Shown one piece after another: positions 16,419 to 24,556 of a stretch of 59,458 bases of DNA. How positions within the stretch are numbered: the stretch's first letter is position 1; each line of letters opens with the position of its first letter. The DNA comes from an uncultured Acetatifactor sp. (GTDB taxonomy: Bacteria; Bacillota; Clostridia; Lachnospirales; Lachnospiraceae), in NCBI GenBank assembly GCA_934394665.1, contig CAKRRS010000008.1, positions 1-59,458 on the forward strand, given 5' to 3'. The position numbers and the translations under genes were made by a program. The notes beneath the pieces were generated by a model, which was given only the letters and a program-made list of their open reading frames with translations, was not told the DNA's origin and made no database searches.

Positions 16419-16440
16419 GCCGGCATTTGGCGATGCCGGC
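16419..16440. terminator. Hairpin, terminator if read on the minus strand
   Basis: GCCGGCAT-TTGGCG-ATGCCGGC is preceded by six A on the plus strand, so the T-run is on the minus-strand RNA. No minus-strand gene is known here. On the plus strand it is simply a stable 3' hairpin after the preceding gene. Confidence 0.5.
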
Positions 16441-16566
16441 CAGCTCACAGAGCTACGTATATAGACAAGATTATTGTAACTCTGTAAGCCAAAAAAGTCA
16501 AGAAAAATGGGGCTTTCGATAGCCCCTGCGCACTTGATAAAGATATTAAAGTTAGGATACAGAGAC

Positions 16567-17361
16567 ATGGTTAAGAGAAAGAAAATGAGGTTAAGACACG
16601 GGGATGTACTGGATGTGGAAGAGTACCACGATGGCAACTATGGATCCCCGGGGAAGAGCAGACAGAAGAAAGAGAAGCCGACCAGGGAGCAGGTGCGGCA
16701 GATCAACCAGAGGAACAAGGTCAGGAGATGCCGGTGGAGGCTGATCCAGTATTTTGACCAGGGAGACTTGTTTATCACATGGACCTATGAGGTGGAGAAC
16801 CGTCCACCAGATATGGCAGGAGCACTGAAGGACTTTAAGGCGGTGATGGTAAAGATCCGGAAGATCTACCGGGCAAGGGGTGTCCCACTCTACTGGATCA
16901 GGAATATAGAAAAGGGAACCAAGGGAGCCTGGCATATCCACCTTGTGATCAAGCAGACACCAGAGGGTGACGCGGCCGCCATCGTGACCAAGGCGTGGAC
17001 AAAGGGCGGCACCTACGTGGCGGAGATCCGCAACAGCAAGTTTACCGGCGATGACATGGAGCAGCTGGCCGGATACCTGACCAAGGACGAGCACACAGCG
17101 GAGACCAAGGCAGACGGTACGCTGGGCAAGCCAAGAATTGCGGAGTCCTCCTACAATACCAGCCGCAATATGCCACTGCCGGAACCAAAAGAGGACAAGC
17201 TTGTCAGGTGGAAACCCGAGGTCAAGCCGCCAAAGGGATACTACATAGCCAGGATCCATGAGGGCATCAATCCGGTTACCGGTTTTTTATACCGGAGTTA
17301 CACATTGATCAGACTGAAGTGCACCGAGCGGAAGAGACCGCCGGGGAGAAGGAGGTGTTGA
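16567..17361 (+). CDS. rep: HUH-type rolling-circle replication initiator
   Basis: This 264-residue Rep/relaxase-like endonuclease shows three motifs of the class: FITWTY (69-74), the metal-binding HUH motif H123-I-H125 in AWHIHLVIK, and catalytic Y170 with K173 in LAGYLTKD. It would nick one strand at an origin and start rolling-circle synthesis. The start at 16567 is preferred over 16507 because AGGA is placed ahead of it. The next gene, RNase H-like, starts within a few bases of the stop. The repeat-rich interval at 17881-18008 is a candidate origin or operator. Such a Rep is more usual on plasmids and small phages than in siphoviruses. Confidence 0.75.
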   Translation: MVKRKKMRLRHGDVLDVEEYHDGNYGSPGKSRQKKEKPTREQVRQINQRNKVRRCRWRLIQYFDQGDLFITWTYEVENRPPDMAGALKDFKAVMVKIRKIYRARGVPLYWIRNIEKGTKGAWHIHLVIKQTPEGDAAAIVTKAWTKGGTYVAEIRNSKFTGDDMEQLAGYLTKDEHTAETKADGTLGKPRIAESSYNTSRNMPLPEPKEDKLVRWKPEVKPPKGYYIARIHEGINPVTGFLYRSYTLIRLKCTERKRPPGRRRC

Positions 17362-17363
17362 TT

Positions 17364-17852
17364 TTGGAAAATGAATTGAAAGTAGTGGATATCTTTATAG
17401 GCACGACTCTCCGGGGATCTGCGAAGGGCTCCGGCCGGGCAATGTACATCATGAGGACAAAGCTCAAGAACGGCAGTGACTATGAAGCTGCTCCACAGAT
17501 CGCAGAGTATGACGATACCACGGAGAGCGCATCCGTCCTCTACGCTATCCGGGATGCACTGCAGCGTCTCAACTATGCCTGCACAGTGGTGATCCACACC
17601 GAGTGCAGCAATGTGGCATCGGGCATACAGCAGCACTGGCCGGAGAAGTGGCAGAGAAACGGCTGGAAGAGTGCAAAAGGCAATCCGGTAAAAAACGCGG
17701 TATTGTGGGAAATGCTCCTGCAGGACGTAGAGGATGGTGGACATATCCTGCTGGCAGAAGGCGAGAAACATGAGTATGCCGAGTGGATGCGCTTCAATAT
17801 GCCTCTGAAGAGAGCATTAAAAGACATTTTCACAGAAGTACCGAAAGACTGA
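17364..17852 (+). CDS. RNase HI-like protein, degenerate active site
   Basis: This 162-residue protein starts at TTG 17364, eight bases after GGAGG; another TTG at 17358 overlaps the Rep stop. The fold is suggested by VDIFIGT at the N-terminus, TESASVLYAIRDAL, HTECSNVASGIQQHW and the C-terminal half NGWKSAKGNPVKNAVLWEML, which follows RNase HI closely. The usual third acid (TDSQ) is Glu in HTECS, and the last Asp is replaced in HEYAEW, so catalysis is uncertain. It probably acts with the adjacent Rep on RNA-DNA or nicked DNA. Confidence 0.6.
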   Translation: MENELKVVDIFIGTTLRGSAKGSGRAMYIMRTKLKNGSDYEAAPQIAEYDDTTESASVLYAIRDALQRLNYACTVVIHTECSNVASGIQQHWPEKWQRNGWKSAKGNPVKNAVLWEMLLQDVEDGGHILLAEGEKHEYAEWMRFNMPLKRALKDIFTEVPKD

Positions 17853-17880
17853 CAGCACGAGTAGATGACCTGTACTGAAA

Positions 17881-18008
17881 ACCATTTTGTTGACATTAAC
17901 AAAATGGTAAAAATATAACATTTTGACAGAAAAATGTGAGAGATCATTACAAAATGAAACGATATCAAACCAAAATGAAACGATTTTTGAAAAATTGCAC
18001 CGGTGCAA
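17881..18008 (+). promoter_or_regulatory. Repeat-rich control region (candidate origin or operator cluster)
   Basis: ACCATTTTGTT (17881-17891) and AACAAAATGGT (17898-17908) form an 11-bp inverted repeat. It overlaps a promoter: TTGACA 17890-17895, 18 bases, TATAAC 17914-17919. ACATTTT/AAAATGT arms surround a second TTGACA at 17923. CAAAATGAAACGAT occurs at 17950-17963 and 17971-17984, 21 bases apart (two helical turns). TTGCACCGGTGCAA (17995-18008) ends the region just before the ribosome site of the next gene. CAAAATG or its complement occurs five times. Confidence 0.6.
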
Positions 18009-18026
18009 CCGGGAAAGGAGACGCAG

Positions 18027-18551
18027 ATGGAAAAGAAATTCGGAATATTTAATACCGTAGAAGAATTAAACAGGGCAGCAGCCGCCCAGAAAGCAGAGGG
18101 AGATCTTGAAGCACTGATCGGACTGGCAGTAGAGAACGGACTGGAGAAGGAAGATGCAGAGGACTACATGGACAGTGATGATTATGAGGATACCCTCTGC
18201 AATGAGACAATGGCAGCAATCGGTAAGCTGAAACTGGAAGCAGAGGATCTGAAGCTGGAGAGCCAGATGAAAGACTGGAAAGATTTTGTGGTCCAGATGC
18301 TGATGGAGTATCCGGCACAGCACATGGAAGAGGACGGTGCAGCTTTGGCAAATGCAGTATTCAGCCCGGACAAGCATTTATTGGACGTACTGGCAGCAGG
18401 ACTGAAAATGGCATCGAAAAACCGGGTAACCATAGATAAAAGGATCACAAAGGCAGCAGGATTGCCGGACAGCGCAGGACAGATCGGTATGTGTGGCAGG
18501 GATGAACTAAAAAAGATCGTGCTGGATTATTACATGGGAGAAAAGAAATGA
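18027..18551 (+). CDS. Phage early protein (174 aa), unknown
   Basis: GGGAAAGGAG precedes the ATG at 18027. The product is acidic, helical and soluble (TMAAIGKLKLEAEDLKLESQ). Its last codons overlap the next start by four bases (ATGA). This is the first gene after the repeat cluster and the palindrome. It travels with a PcfJ-like gene, but no family assignment is made. Confidence 0.55.
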   Translation: MEKKFGIFNTVEELNRAAAAQKAEGDLEALIGLAVENGLEKEDAEDYMDSDDYEDTLCNETMAAIGKLKLEAEDLKLESQMKDWKDFVVQMLMEYPAQHMEEDGAALANAVFSPDKHLLDVLAAGLKMASKNRVTIDKRITKAAGLPDSAGQIGMCGRDELKKIVLDYYMGEKK

Positions 18552-19126
18552 TCGTATTTAAGGCAACAAACGGAAATATGACATGCAGAGGGACATTTGT
18601 GTATCAGTTAGGTGTCCCGGCCACAGCAGAAAAATCTAAATGTGCTGACTCCGGGTTACATGCCTGCGAATATGTGCTTGACTGTACCACCTACTACTCT
18701 CTGGGACGTGGGAACAGGTTTTTTAAAGCAAAGGCAGAGGGAGACATTGCGGAAGACGGATGCGACACAAGAATCGCATGTACCAGACTGACACTGATGC
18801 GCGAACTTACCAACTATGACATTGCAAAAGAAGCCATGCTGTATATGCTGCATCATCCACAGAGGAGTGGATGGCAGAAAAATGGATGCATGTTGTGTGC
18901 CGGAGAACAGATAGCAGAGATTGAGGAGTGGGACGGGATCGCAATAGCCAGAGGCAGCAGTCCCAGAGTAAGCGGATGCATCGGAGCACACCTGGGACTG
19001 ATCAAGGAGCAGGACGGAAGGATTGTTGCGGCAAAGCTGTTTACTGTGGACGGAAAAAATATCCTGCCGGGTATCTGGTACACACTGGATACCCTGGCGG
19101 AAGCAGAGAGGAGGCAGCAGGCATGA
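18548..19126 (+). CDS. DUF7666-like phage protein
   Basis: This is a 192-residue protein. The N-terminal half (FKATNGNMTCRGTFVYQLG ... CADSGLHACEYVLDCTTYYS) has the pattern of DUF7666 proteins found in phages and mobile elements: a TCRG string, then GLHAC and a paired aromatic. The C-terminal half is Gly-rich, with repeated ARGSSPRVSG-type strings. Function unknown. It overlaps both neighbours by four bases, so it is translationally coupled in the operon. Confidence 0.55.
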   Translation: MIVFKATNGNMTCRGTFVYQLGVPATAEKSKCADSGLHACEYVLDCTTYYSLGRGNRFFKAKAEGDIAEDGCDTRIACTRLTLMRELTNYDIAKEAMLYMLHHPQRSGWQKNGCMLCAGEQIAEIEEWDGIAIARGSSPRVSGCIGAHLGLIKEQDGRIVAAKLFTVDGKNILPGIWYTLDTLAEAERRQQA

Positions 19127-21246
19127 AGTGGAGAGAAATATTACAGGTGCCGGTGACACCATTGCAGAAGGGAAACAAAAAGGAGAAGCAGATCACCATC
19201 TGTACAACAGACAAGTATCTGATTATGGATATCTGGAGAAAGAAAGTAAACGTATGCCGGCATGCCATAGACCGGAAAACCTGGGAATATGGCACCTATC
19301 ATCCGGTTACCGGGATAAAAGACCAGACGAACCTGACAAGCTGTACGGAAGGCTGTGGCGGAAAATACTGGGCAATGGAACCACAACAAAATGACTGGCT
19401 GACAGAAAAACAGATCAAAGAGTTGGACAAAATCACAAAGAGTGGGCATGCCTGTGACTGGATCGGAGATGTCCTGAAAAGAATCTGCCGCATGGAGACA
19501 TATTATAAGGCAGATCAAAGGAAACGTGCTCAGAACCGGAAGGAGCAGCGTATCAGAGACCTTATGGATAAATGTCCAGATCCGGGCAAGGCGGTATATG
19601 ACTGGATCACTGAGAGGCTGGTGGGAGATCTCCAGTACGCCTTTTATAACAAGCAGGATAAGGCATGCCATTGTACCGCATGCAATGGAGATTTCCGGGA
19701 AGAGGCAGCAGGTGTCCCGGTAAAACATCGAAAACAGATCAAATGTCCACTTTGCGGACATGATCTGACGGTGGAAAAAACAAGGAGAAAAATCCAAACA
19801 ATCGGATGGCTAACGATGATCCATGACGTGGATGAAAAACAGGGAGTGGAGAGACATTTTAGGGTAACGGTGGACTGGTCAAGAACAGGAAGAAGATATA
19901 CAGAGCTGGATGAACAGATCAGGTTAATGATGCTCCGGGGAGCAAAGGATTTTATGAAAATCTATTACTACTGTGACGTGTACTGGTGCGGATGGCACGA
20001 CCACAATCCACAGAGCAGACGGTGGCACAGTTCCTATCTGTACCCGGATACAGAAGGAATTAAAGCAGGATTAAAAGATACGGCATACGAAGCCTGGTCA
20101 GACGTATTGCCAATGCTGGCACAGATGGGAATCAAGGCACATTATAACGGTCTGTTGGTAGAGAACAACAGGCAATTTACCGGAATTGCAGAGTACATGG
20201 CGAAAGGCAGATTCTACCGCCTGCTGGATGAATTATCACAATGTATTACATACTGGGGCGGGTATTCGGGGAGAACGATCGAAGTAAACGGTGAATGCAT
20301 GGAAGACATCTTACTGATAGATGACAAGCAGCTGATCAACCGCCTGCGGCAGGAAAACGGTGGAATGCAGATGCTGCGTTGGATACAGTGGTCAGAACTG
20401 GAAGAAAGAAAGCTGTCAGCAGAATTTATAGCATGGACAGAAAAAAACAAGATCGATCCGGAGGATTATGAAAAATCTCTCGCCGGAGAGTACATGTCTC
20501 CGGAACAGCTGATGAATTACCTGAACCGGCAGAAAAAGGAATCCTATCCGGGAATGAGGATCCCGGCTGTATGGAATCAGTACGAGGACTATTTGTCTAT
20601 GTCCAAAACACTGGGAAAACACATGGATGATGCACTGGTTCACCGCCCCAGGGAACTGAAACGCAGACACGATGAGGTGAATGCGGAAATGAAACTGCAC
20701 AGGGAAGAATTTGAAAGAAAAAGAAATGCGGAAATGGCAAGGAAGCAGGCGCAGGAGATGAGGGACAAGTATCCTGGATATGAGGATATCCTCTCCGAGA
20801 TCAGTGAGAAGTTTGAGTATCAGAATGACACCTATTGTATCCTGGTACCAAAAGATTTTATGGAGATTACGGCAGAGGGAATGGCACTGCATCATTGCGT
20901 AGGCAACACAGAAAGATATTTTGACCGGATCGTCAGCAGAGAGACCTATATCTGTTTCCTGCGGCAGCAGTCGGAGCCGGACAAGCCTTTTTACACCATA
21001 GAGGTAGAACCGGGAGGAACGATCCGTCAGCACCGCGGAGCATACGACGAGGAGCCGGGCATTAAGGAGATCAAACCGTTCCTGCGTGAGTGGCAGAAAG
21101 TGATCCGTAAGCGCATGAGTAAAAAAGACCATGAGTATGCGGCACAGAGTGAGATCCTGCGCCAGAAGAACATAGAAGAATTGCAGGCAAAGAATAATAC
21201 CGTAGTCCTGAAGGGACTGGCGGAAGATCTGATGGAGGTAATCTGA
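19123..21246 (+). CDS. PcfJ-like protein
   Basis: This 707-residue protein starts at 19123 after GAGGAGGCAGCAG. The C-terminal 180 residues carry the PcfJ domain, with MALHHCVGNTERYFDRIVSR and PDKPFYTIEVEPGGTIRQH. A central four-cysteine zinc site lies near 185-225 (CHCTACNGDF ... CPLCGHDL). Residues 540-590 are a basic coiled coil. PcfJ was named on the conjugative plasmid pCF10, and the domain is common in Firmicutes phages. Its biochemical role is not established. It overlaps the preceding stop (ATGA). Confidence 0.75.
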   Translation: MKWREILQVPVTPLQKGNKKEKQITICTTDKYLIMDIWRKKVNVCRHAIDRKTWEYGTYHPVTGIKDQTNLTSCTEGCGGKYWAMEPQQNDWLTEKQIKELDKITKSGHACDWIGDVLKRICRMETYYKADQRKRAQNRKEQRIRDLMDKCPDPGKAVYDWITERLVGDLQYAFYNKQDKACHCTACNGDFREEAAGVPVKHRKQIKCPLCGHDLTVEKTRRKIQTIGWLTMIHDVDEKQGVERHFRVTVDWSRTGRRYTELDEQIRLMMLRGAKDFMKIYYYCDVYWCGWHDHNPQSRRWHSSYLYPDTEGIKAGLKDTAYEAWSDVLPMLAQMGIKAHYNGLLVENNRQFTGIAEYMAKGRFYRLLDELSQCITYWGGYSGRTIEVNGECMEDILLIDDKQLINRLRQENGGMQMLRWIQWSELEERKLSAEFIAWTEKNKIDPEDYEKSLAGEYMSPEQLMNYLNRQKKESYPGMRIPAVWNQYEDYLSMSKTLGKHMDDALVHRPRELKRRHDEVNAEMKLHREEFERKRNAEMARKQAQEMRDKYPGYEDILSEISEKFEYQNDTYCILVPKDFMEITAEGMALHHCVGNTERYFDRIVSRETYICFLRQQSEPDKPFYTIEVEPGGTIRQHRGAYDEEPGIKEIKPFLREWQKVIRKRMSKKDHEYAAQSEILRQKNIEELQAKNNTVVLKGLAEDLMEVI

Positions 21247-21573
21247 ATGTATTTTGTAGATAAAGAAAATAAACAAAGGAAAATCAGAAAAATAACAGTG
21301 ACAGAAGGAAAGATATATCTGATTCGATTTTGCGATAACGAAACAATAAAGTGGGCACATGTAATGGTTGATGAAATCAAAAATGAAACATTATCTGTCC
21401 GTACAGGAGCTAACTATGAACCCATTACAATACGCTTCAGCAATATAGTGAAAGTATATGACGGCGGAGTGATCCCGAAGGTATTTGATGGTGATACTGA
21501 TACGATGAACAGATTGTACAGAGGGGAAATATATTCAGAGACGGAGAAAAGATTCATAGAAGGAGGCAAATAA
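21247..21573 (+). CDS. Phage early protein (108 aa), unknown
   Basis: GGAGGTAATC precedes the ATG. The product is a beta-rich, soluble small protein (KIYLIRFCDNETIKWAHVMV) without recognisable motif. It overlaps the next start by one base (TAATG). Confidence 0.5.
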   Translation: MYFVDKENKQRKIRKITVTEGKIYLIRFCDNETIKWAHVMVDEIKNETLSVRTGANYEPITIRFSNIVKVYDGGVIPKVFDGDTDTMNRLYRGEIYSETEKRFIEGGK

Positions 21574-22931
21574 TGGAAGAATTGATAAAAACAGAGAGTA
21601 CAGAGGTACTTGCATTTGCAGGATATAAAGATTTTGAGGCAGCAGCAGACAGAACGGCCAATAAGATCAAAGAGGGATTTATGGAGATGGGCTATATCCT
21701 CAAAATGGCAAGGGATACGGATATTTTGCAGGATTCGGAGTATACAGACTACCAGGATTTTGCAAAGAGACGCTATCAGTTAGATCCCGGGACAGTGTCA
21801 CGATACATACGCATTGTGCAAAATTTCTCCGTGGACGGAAATAGCCACGTGTTAAAAGATCAATATAAAGATTTCGGTTTTGCCAAATTAACCATAATGC
21901 TCAGCATACCGGAAGCCATCAATGAGGCGCTGACACCAAATCTGTCAAAAACAGAAATCCAGGCAATCAAGGATGAGGTGGATGCGGAAAACCAGGTATC
22001 CGACATAGAGGTAGAAATCGAGAAGGCAGAGGCAGCAGCCGTCACGGACAAGCCGATGCTTCCGCCAGACGGCACACCGTTACAACGTAATCTCTGGCAG
22101 CTGGGGAAGGAGCAGGAAGATCTCTTTCGGAAGCTGTGGACGATTTGTAATACAGACATGCATCCACTTAATACATACATCATGGATGCACTGATTCCGC
22201 AGGGCGATGCGGTATATACCGTCCGTATCCCGGGAGAGCGCAGGACACAGATCATTGTAAATTCTGATGGTGCAACACTGATAAACATGAAAACAATGGA
22301 GCGCCATGAATATGCACCACAAAAAATCTGCCTTGAGGTAGATTTCCTGTTTCTGGGAGGGAGCAGCCCTGAAGAACGGTATGAGCAGCTGTATGGAATG
22401 AAAATGTCCGCCGGTACCGCAACTACCGAGAAAAATTCGGAAGTTGCACCGGTGCAACAGGACGAGAAGAAAGGAAAACGCAAGGAATCCAAGGTAATCA
22501 AGGCAAAACCGGAGAAAAACAAACCGCAGGAACCGGAAAAGAATCCGGAGCAGATGACCATACCGGGAGCAGAGCCGGATCCCGTACCGGCAGAGCCGGA
22601 AACACAGGTAAACGACTCATGTTCCGGGGAATCCGAACCGGACAATCAGAATGCCGACACCATGGGAACGGATGAACAGGTACCGGGACGGACAGATCTT
22701 GAAAGTGACTTTCCACAATATTGCCCGGACGCAGACCAAAGGACTGCTTATCTCCAGTCCATCCGTGGCAGTGTGGAGAACCTGGTACGATATGCAGAAA
22801 TGGATCTGATCGGTGCGGCCAGACAGCAGGTGACAGATATCTCCGGATACCTGGACAAACTGGAAGAACTCATTAAGGAGGCGAATAGTGATGCCGAAGC
22901 GGTCGAAGCAGGCGAGAGCACGGGAGTTTAA
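21573..22931 (+). CDS. ParB/KorB-like HTH protein
   Basis: This is a 452-residue protein. Residues about 60-135 (RRYQLDPGTVSRYIRIVQNF ... FAKLTIMLSIPEAINEAL ... LSKTEIQAI) resemble the helix-turn-helix part of ParB/KorB proteins, but the N-terminal ParB CTPase motif is not evident. A central 100-residue domain follows, then a Pro/Glu-rich linker (about 290-380) and a C-terminal helix. No ParA partner is present. One perfect copy of the TTGCACCGGTGCAA palindrome lies inside the gene (22444-22457). It is the best candidate among the phage's HTH proteins for binding that orphan palindrome (inference). Confidence 0.5.
   Translation: MEELIKTESTEVLAFAGYKDFEAAADRTANKIKEGFMEMGYILKMARDTDILQDSEYTDYQDFAKRRYQLDPGTVSRYIRIVQNFSVDGNSHVLKDQYKDFGFAKLTIMLSIPEAINEALTPNLSKTEIQAIKDEVDAENQVSDIEVEIEKAEAAAVTDKPMLPPDGTPLQRNLWQLGKEQEDLFRKLWTICNTDMHPLNTYIMDALIPQGDAVYTVRIPGERRTQIIVNSDGATLINMKTMERHEYAPQKICLEVDFLFLGGSSPEERYEQLYGMKMSAGTATTEKNSEVAPVQQDEKKGKRKESKVIKAKPEKNKPQEPEKNPEQMTIPGAEPDPVPAEPETQVNDSCSGESEPDNQNADTMGTDEQVPGRTDLESDFPQYCPDADQRTAYLQSIRGSVENLVRYAEMDLIGAARQQVTDISGYLDKLEELIKEANSDAEAVEAGESTGV
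22444..22457. promoter_or_regulatory. TTGCACCGGTGCAA palindrome inside the ParB-like gene
   Basis: A perfect copy of the 14-bp palindrome lies within coding sequence, at the start of the Pro/Glu linker. Confidence 0.6.
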
Positions 22932-23241
22932 CGAAGCATCCCGAAAAATCATCAAGGAGCGCGACCTGGATCAGTGCATCTTTTGCCAGATGGGGTACCA
23001 CATGGAAGACGTCACCTGGTACGGACAGCAGCTGTTAAGCATCATGCATTATATCCCGAGGTCCCGTGGTGGACTCGGGATCCCTCAAAACGGTGCACTG
23101 GGATGCCAGAGCCACCATGAGATGTTGGATAACGGCAATAAGGGCAGGCGAGAGGAGATGCTGCAGCTCTTCAGAGCGTATTTGCAGGATCACTACCCGG
23201 ACTGGAGAGAGGATGACCTGATTTATAACAAGTGGGGATAA
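22891..23241 (+). CDS. HNH endonuclease-like protein
   Basis: This 116-residue protein has CxxC in CIFCQMG, then MHYIPRSRGGLGIPQNGALG and CQSHHEMLDNG, the beta-beta-metal arrangement of HNH nucleases. AAGGAGG lies before the ATG, inside the 3' end of the ParB-like gene (41-base overlap). In phages, HNH proteins near terminase can help cos cleavage. Here it is in the early region, so recombination or homing roles are equally possible. Confidence 0.7.
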   Translation: MPKRSKQARAREFNEASRKIIKERDLDQCIFCQMGYHMEDVTWYGQQLLSIMHYIPRSRGGLGIPQNGALGCQSHHEMLDNGNKGRREEMLQLFRAYLQDHYPDWREDDLIYNKWG

Positions 23242-23265
23242 TGTATATACAAATTTGTATATACA
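23242..23265. promoter_or_regulatory. 24-bp perfect palindrome ahead of an RHH gene
   Basis: The arm TGTATATACAAA and its exact complement TTTGTATATACA abut, 16 bases before the start codon of a ribbon-helix-helix protein. It is a likely autoregulatory operator. In RNA it would form a hairpin just before the ribosome site. Confidence 0.7.
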
Positions 23266-23281
23266 CAAAAGGAGCGCAGAG

Positions 23282-23452
23282 ATGAAAAGCAGAACAATAA
23301 GCAAGATCATACGGATGACTCCGGAGGAAAAGCGAAAATTAGAGTACTGTGCAGAAAAAATGGGAAAGACCGAGACGGAGATACTGATTGCCGGAGTGAA
23401 TAATTACTATGCTGCCGTCCGGAAAGCACTGGCAACCCAGAAAAATCAATAA
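23282..23452 (+). CDS. Ribbon-helix-helix (CopG/Arc-like) regulator
   Basis: This 56-residue protein reads SRTISKIIRMTPEEKRKLEY then CAEKMGKTETEILIAGVNNY: a beta strand followed by two helices, as in Arc/CopG. It would bind DNA as a dimer of dimers. AAAGGAG precedes the ATG at 23282. The 24-bp palindrome immediately upstream fits self-repression. No toxin gene is adjacent, so it is more likely a lone regulator than an antitoxin. Confidence 0.65.
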   Translation: MKSRTISKIIRMTPEEKRKLEYCAEKMGKTETEILIAGVNNYYAAVRKALATQKNQ

Positions 23453-23545
23453 GCCTTTAGGAGTGTACTCACGAATAACCATAAACATAGCCACGGGGCG
23501 GCCGCTGATACCAAGAGGCAGCAGCCGTCCAGGAAGGAGACAACA

Positions 23546-23842
23546 ATGCAGTATAAGGACTGGGACGGCAATCTTCTGCCAGATCCTGCGCCGCGCATCC
23601 GCAACATACATATAGGCACTATCATCAAAACAGAACACAAGATCATCGAGGAGCCGCTGGAGACTCGCAGGAGAGGGCAACACCGATTTATCAGTGAGAC
23701 CAGGGAATACGAGGTAATAGCGGTTTATCCGCATATGGTCCAGACCAGAGACCGAAAGACCGGATTTACAAGGTGCTTTTCTTACGGAGAACTCACAACG
23801 ATGGGACTGGAATGGCAGGAAAGGAGGCAGCAGTCATGCTGA
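23546..23842 (+). CDS. Phage protein (98 aa), unknown
   Basis: AAGGAGACAACA precedes the ATG. The product is basic in the middle (EPLETRRRGQHRFISETREY) with a beta-rich C-terminus (EVIAVYPHMVQTRDRKTGFT), a layout seen in many small phage proteins of unknown role. It overlaps the ASCH gene. Confidence 0.5.
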   Translation: MQYKDWDGNLLPDPAPRIRNIHIGTIIKTEHKIIEEPLETRRRGQHRFISETREYEVIAVYPHMVQTRDRKTGFTRCFSYGELTTMGLEWQERRQQSC

Positions 23843-24141
23843 CACTACCGATCAAGAAAAAATGGTTTGATATGATCTTATCTGGCGAGAAGCAGGAAGA
23901 ATACCGGGAGATGACGCCATATTATCAGGTGCGATTTGCAAATCTGTGGAAAGCAGAACCGTTTAATGGCTCCGCCATCCGGGAGATCCGGTTCCGGAAC
24001 GGCTACTCTGGCAACAGCCCCTCTTTTGTAGCAAAGTGCACGCTAAAGACTGGCACCGGAAAGGTGGAATGGGGAGCGGAGCCTGGAAAAAAGTATTATA
24101 TTTTAAAAATCCATGAGATATCAGACAGGAGGATGTCATGA
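23836..24141 (+). CDS. ASCH-domain protein
   Basis: This 101-residue protein begins MLTLPIKKKWFDMILSGEKQ and continues EYREMTPYY, the standard start of ASCH/PUA-like domains that bind RNA or modified bases. AAAGGAGGCAGCAG lies before the ATG. It overlaps the previous gene and the next start. ASCH proteins are common phage accessory genes. The substrate here is unknown. Confidence 0.75.
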   Translation: MLTLPIKKKWFDMILSGEKQEEYREMTPYYQVRFANLWKAEPFNGSAIREIRFRNGYSGNSPSFVAKCTLKTGTGKVEWGAEPGKKYYILKIHEISDRRMS

Positions 24142-24302
24142 AAAATAAAAGTGTATGGCTTGCGTATGTAGCAGCCTGGATATCTACAGCAACGGCAGTG
24201 GTATTTGCTGTCAAATACACCGGAACAGCGTGGTGTTTAGTGGCACTGGTGCTACCGGCAATACAAAAGATAAGTATCAGCAACGAGGAGAATGGCAAGT
24301 AG
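24138..24302 (+). CDS. Small membrane protein (54 aa)
   Basis: The ATG overlaps the ASCH stop (ATGA) and AGGAGG precedes it. Two hydrophobic segments (VWLAYVAAWISTATAVVFAV and AWCLVALVLPAIQ) predict a two-pass membrane protein. Function unknown. Possibilities include a superinfection exclusion or holin-like role, without direct support. Confidence 0.55.
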   Translation: MKNKSVWLAYVAAWISTATAVVFAVKYTGTAWCLVALVLPAIQKISISNEENGK

Positions 24303-24315
24303 AGGATGCAGCAGG

Positions 24316-24528
24316 ATGGGTAAAAGAGATATTTTATCAAAAGCAGAAAACGAGGGAGCCCTGAGCGGCAAGGAGTTTTCTCTGCTCATGCAGGAGCTTT
24401 TGGTCTCACCGGGCGGATATGTAATCGACACAGGAAACTGGGAAAATGTCAATGCTGCAGTAGCGGTACTCCTGCAGGAGAGAATCCGACGGCATCCGAT
24501 ACTATGGCGGTTGTTTATGGTAGGGTAA
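24316..24528 (+). CDS. Small phage protein (70 aa), unknown
   Basis: GAGGATGCAGCAG precedes the ATG at 24316, another example of the phage's extended ribosome site. The product is soluble and mixed alpha/beta (LVSPGGYVIDTGNWENVNAA), with a C-terminal helix. No family recognised. Confidence 0.5.
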   Translation: MGKRDILSKAENEGALSGKEFSLLMQELLVSPGGYVIDTGNWENVNAAVAVLLQERIRRHPILWRLFMVG

Positions 24529-24556
24529 CTTAGGAGATAACGAAGGAGGTAGCAGA

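Noticed and set aside
20416..21360. 314-codon minus-strand frame opposite the PcfJ-like gene
   Set aside because: Shadow of a strong gene in an operon read on the plus strand.
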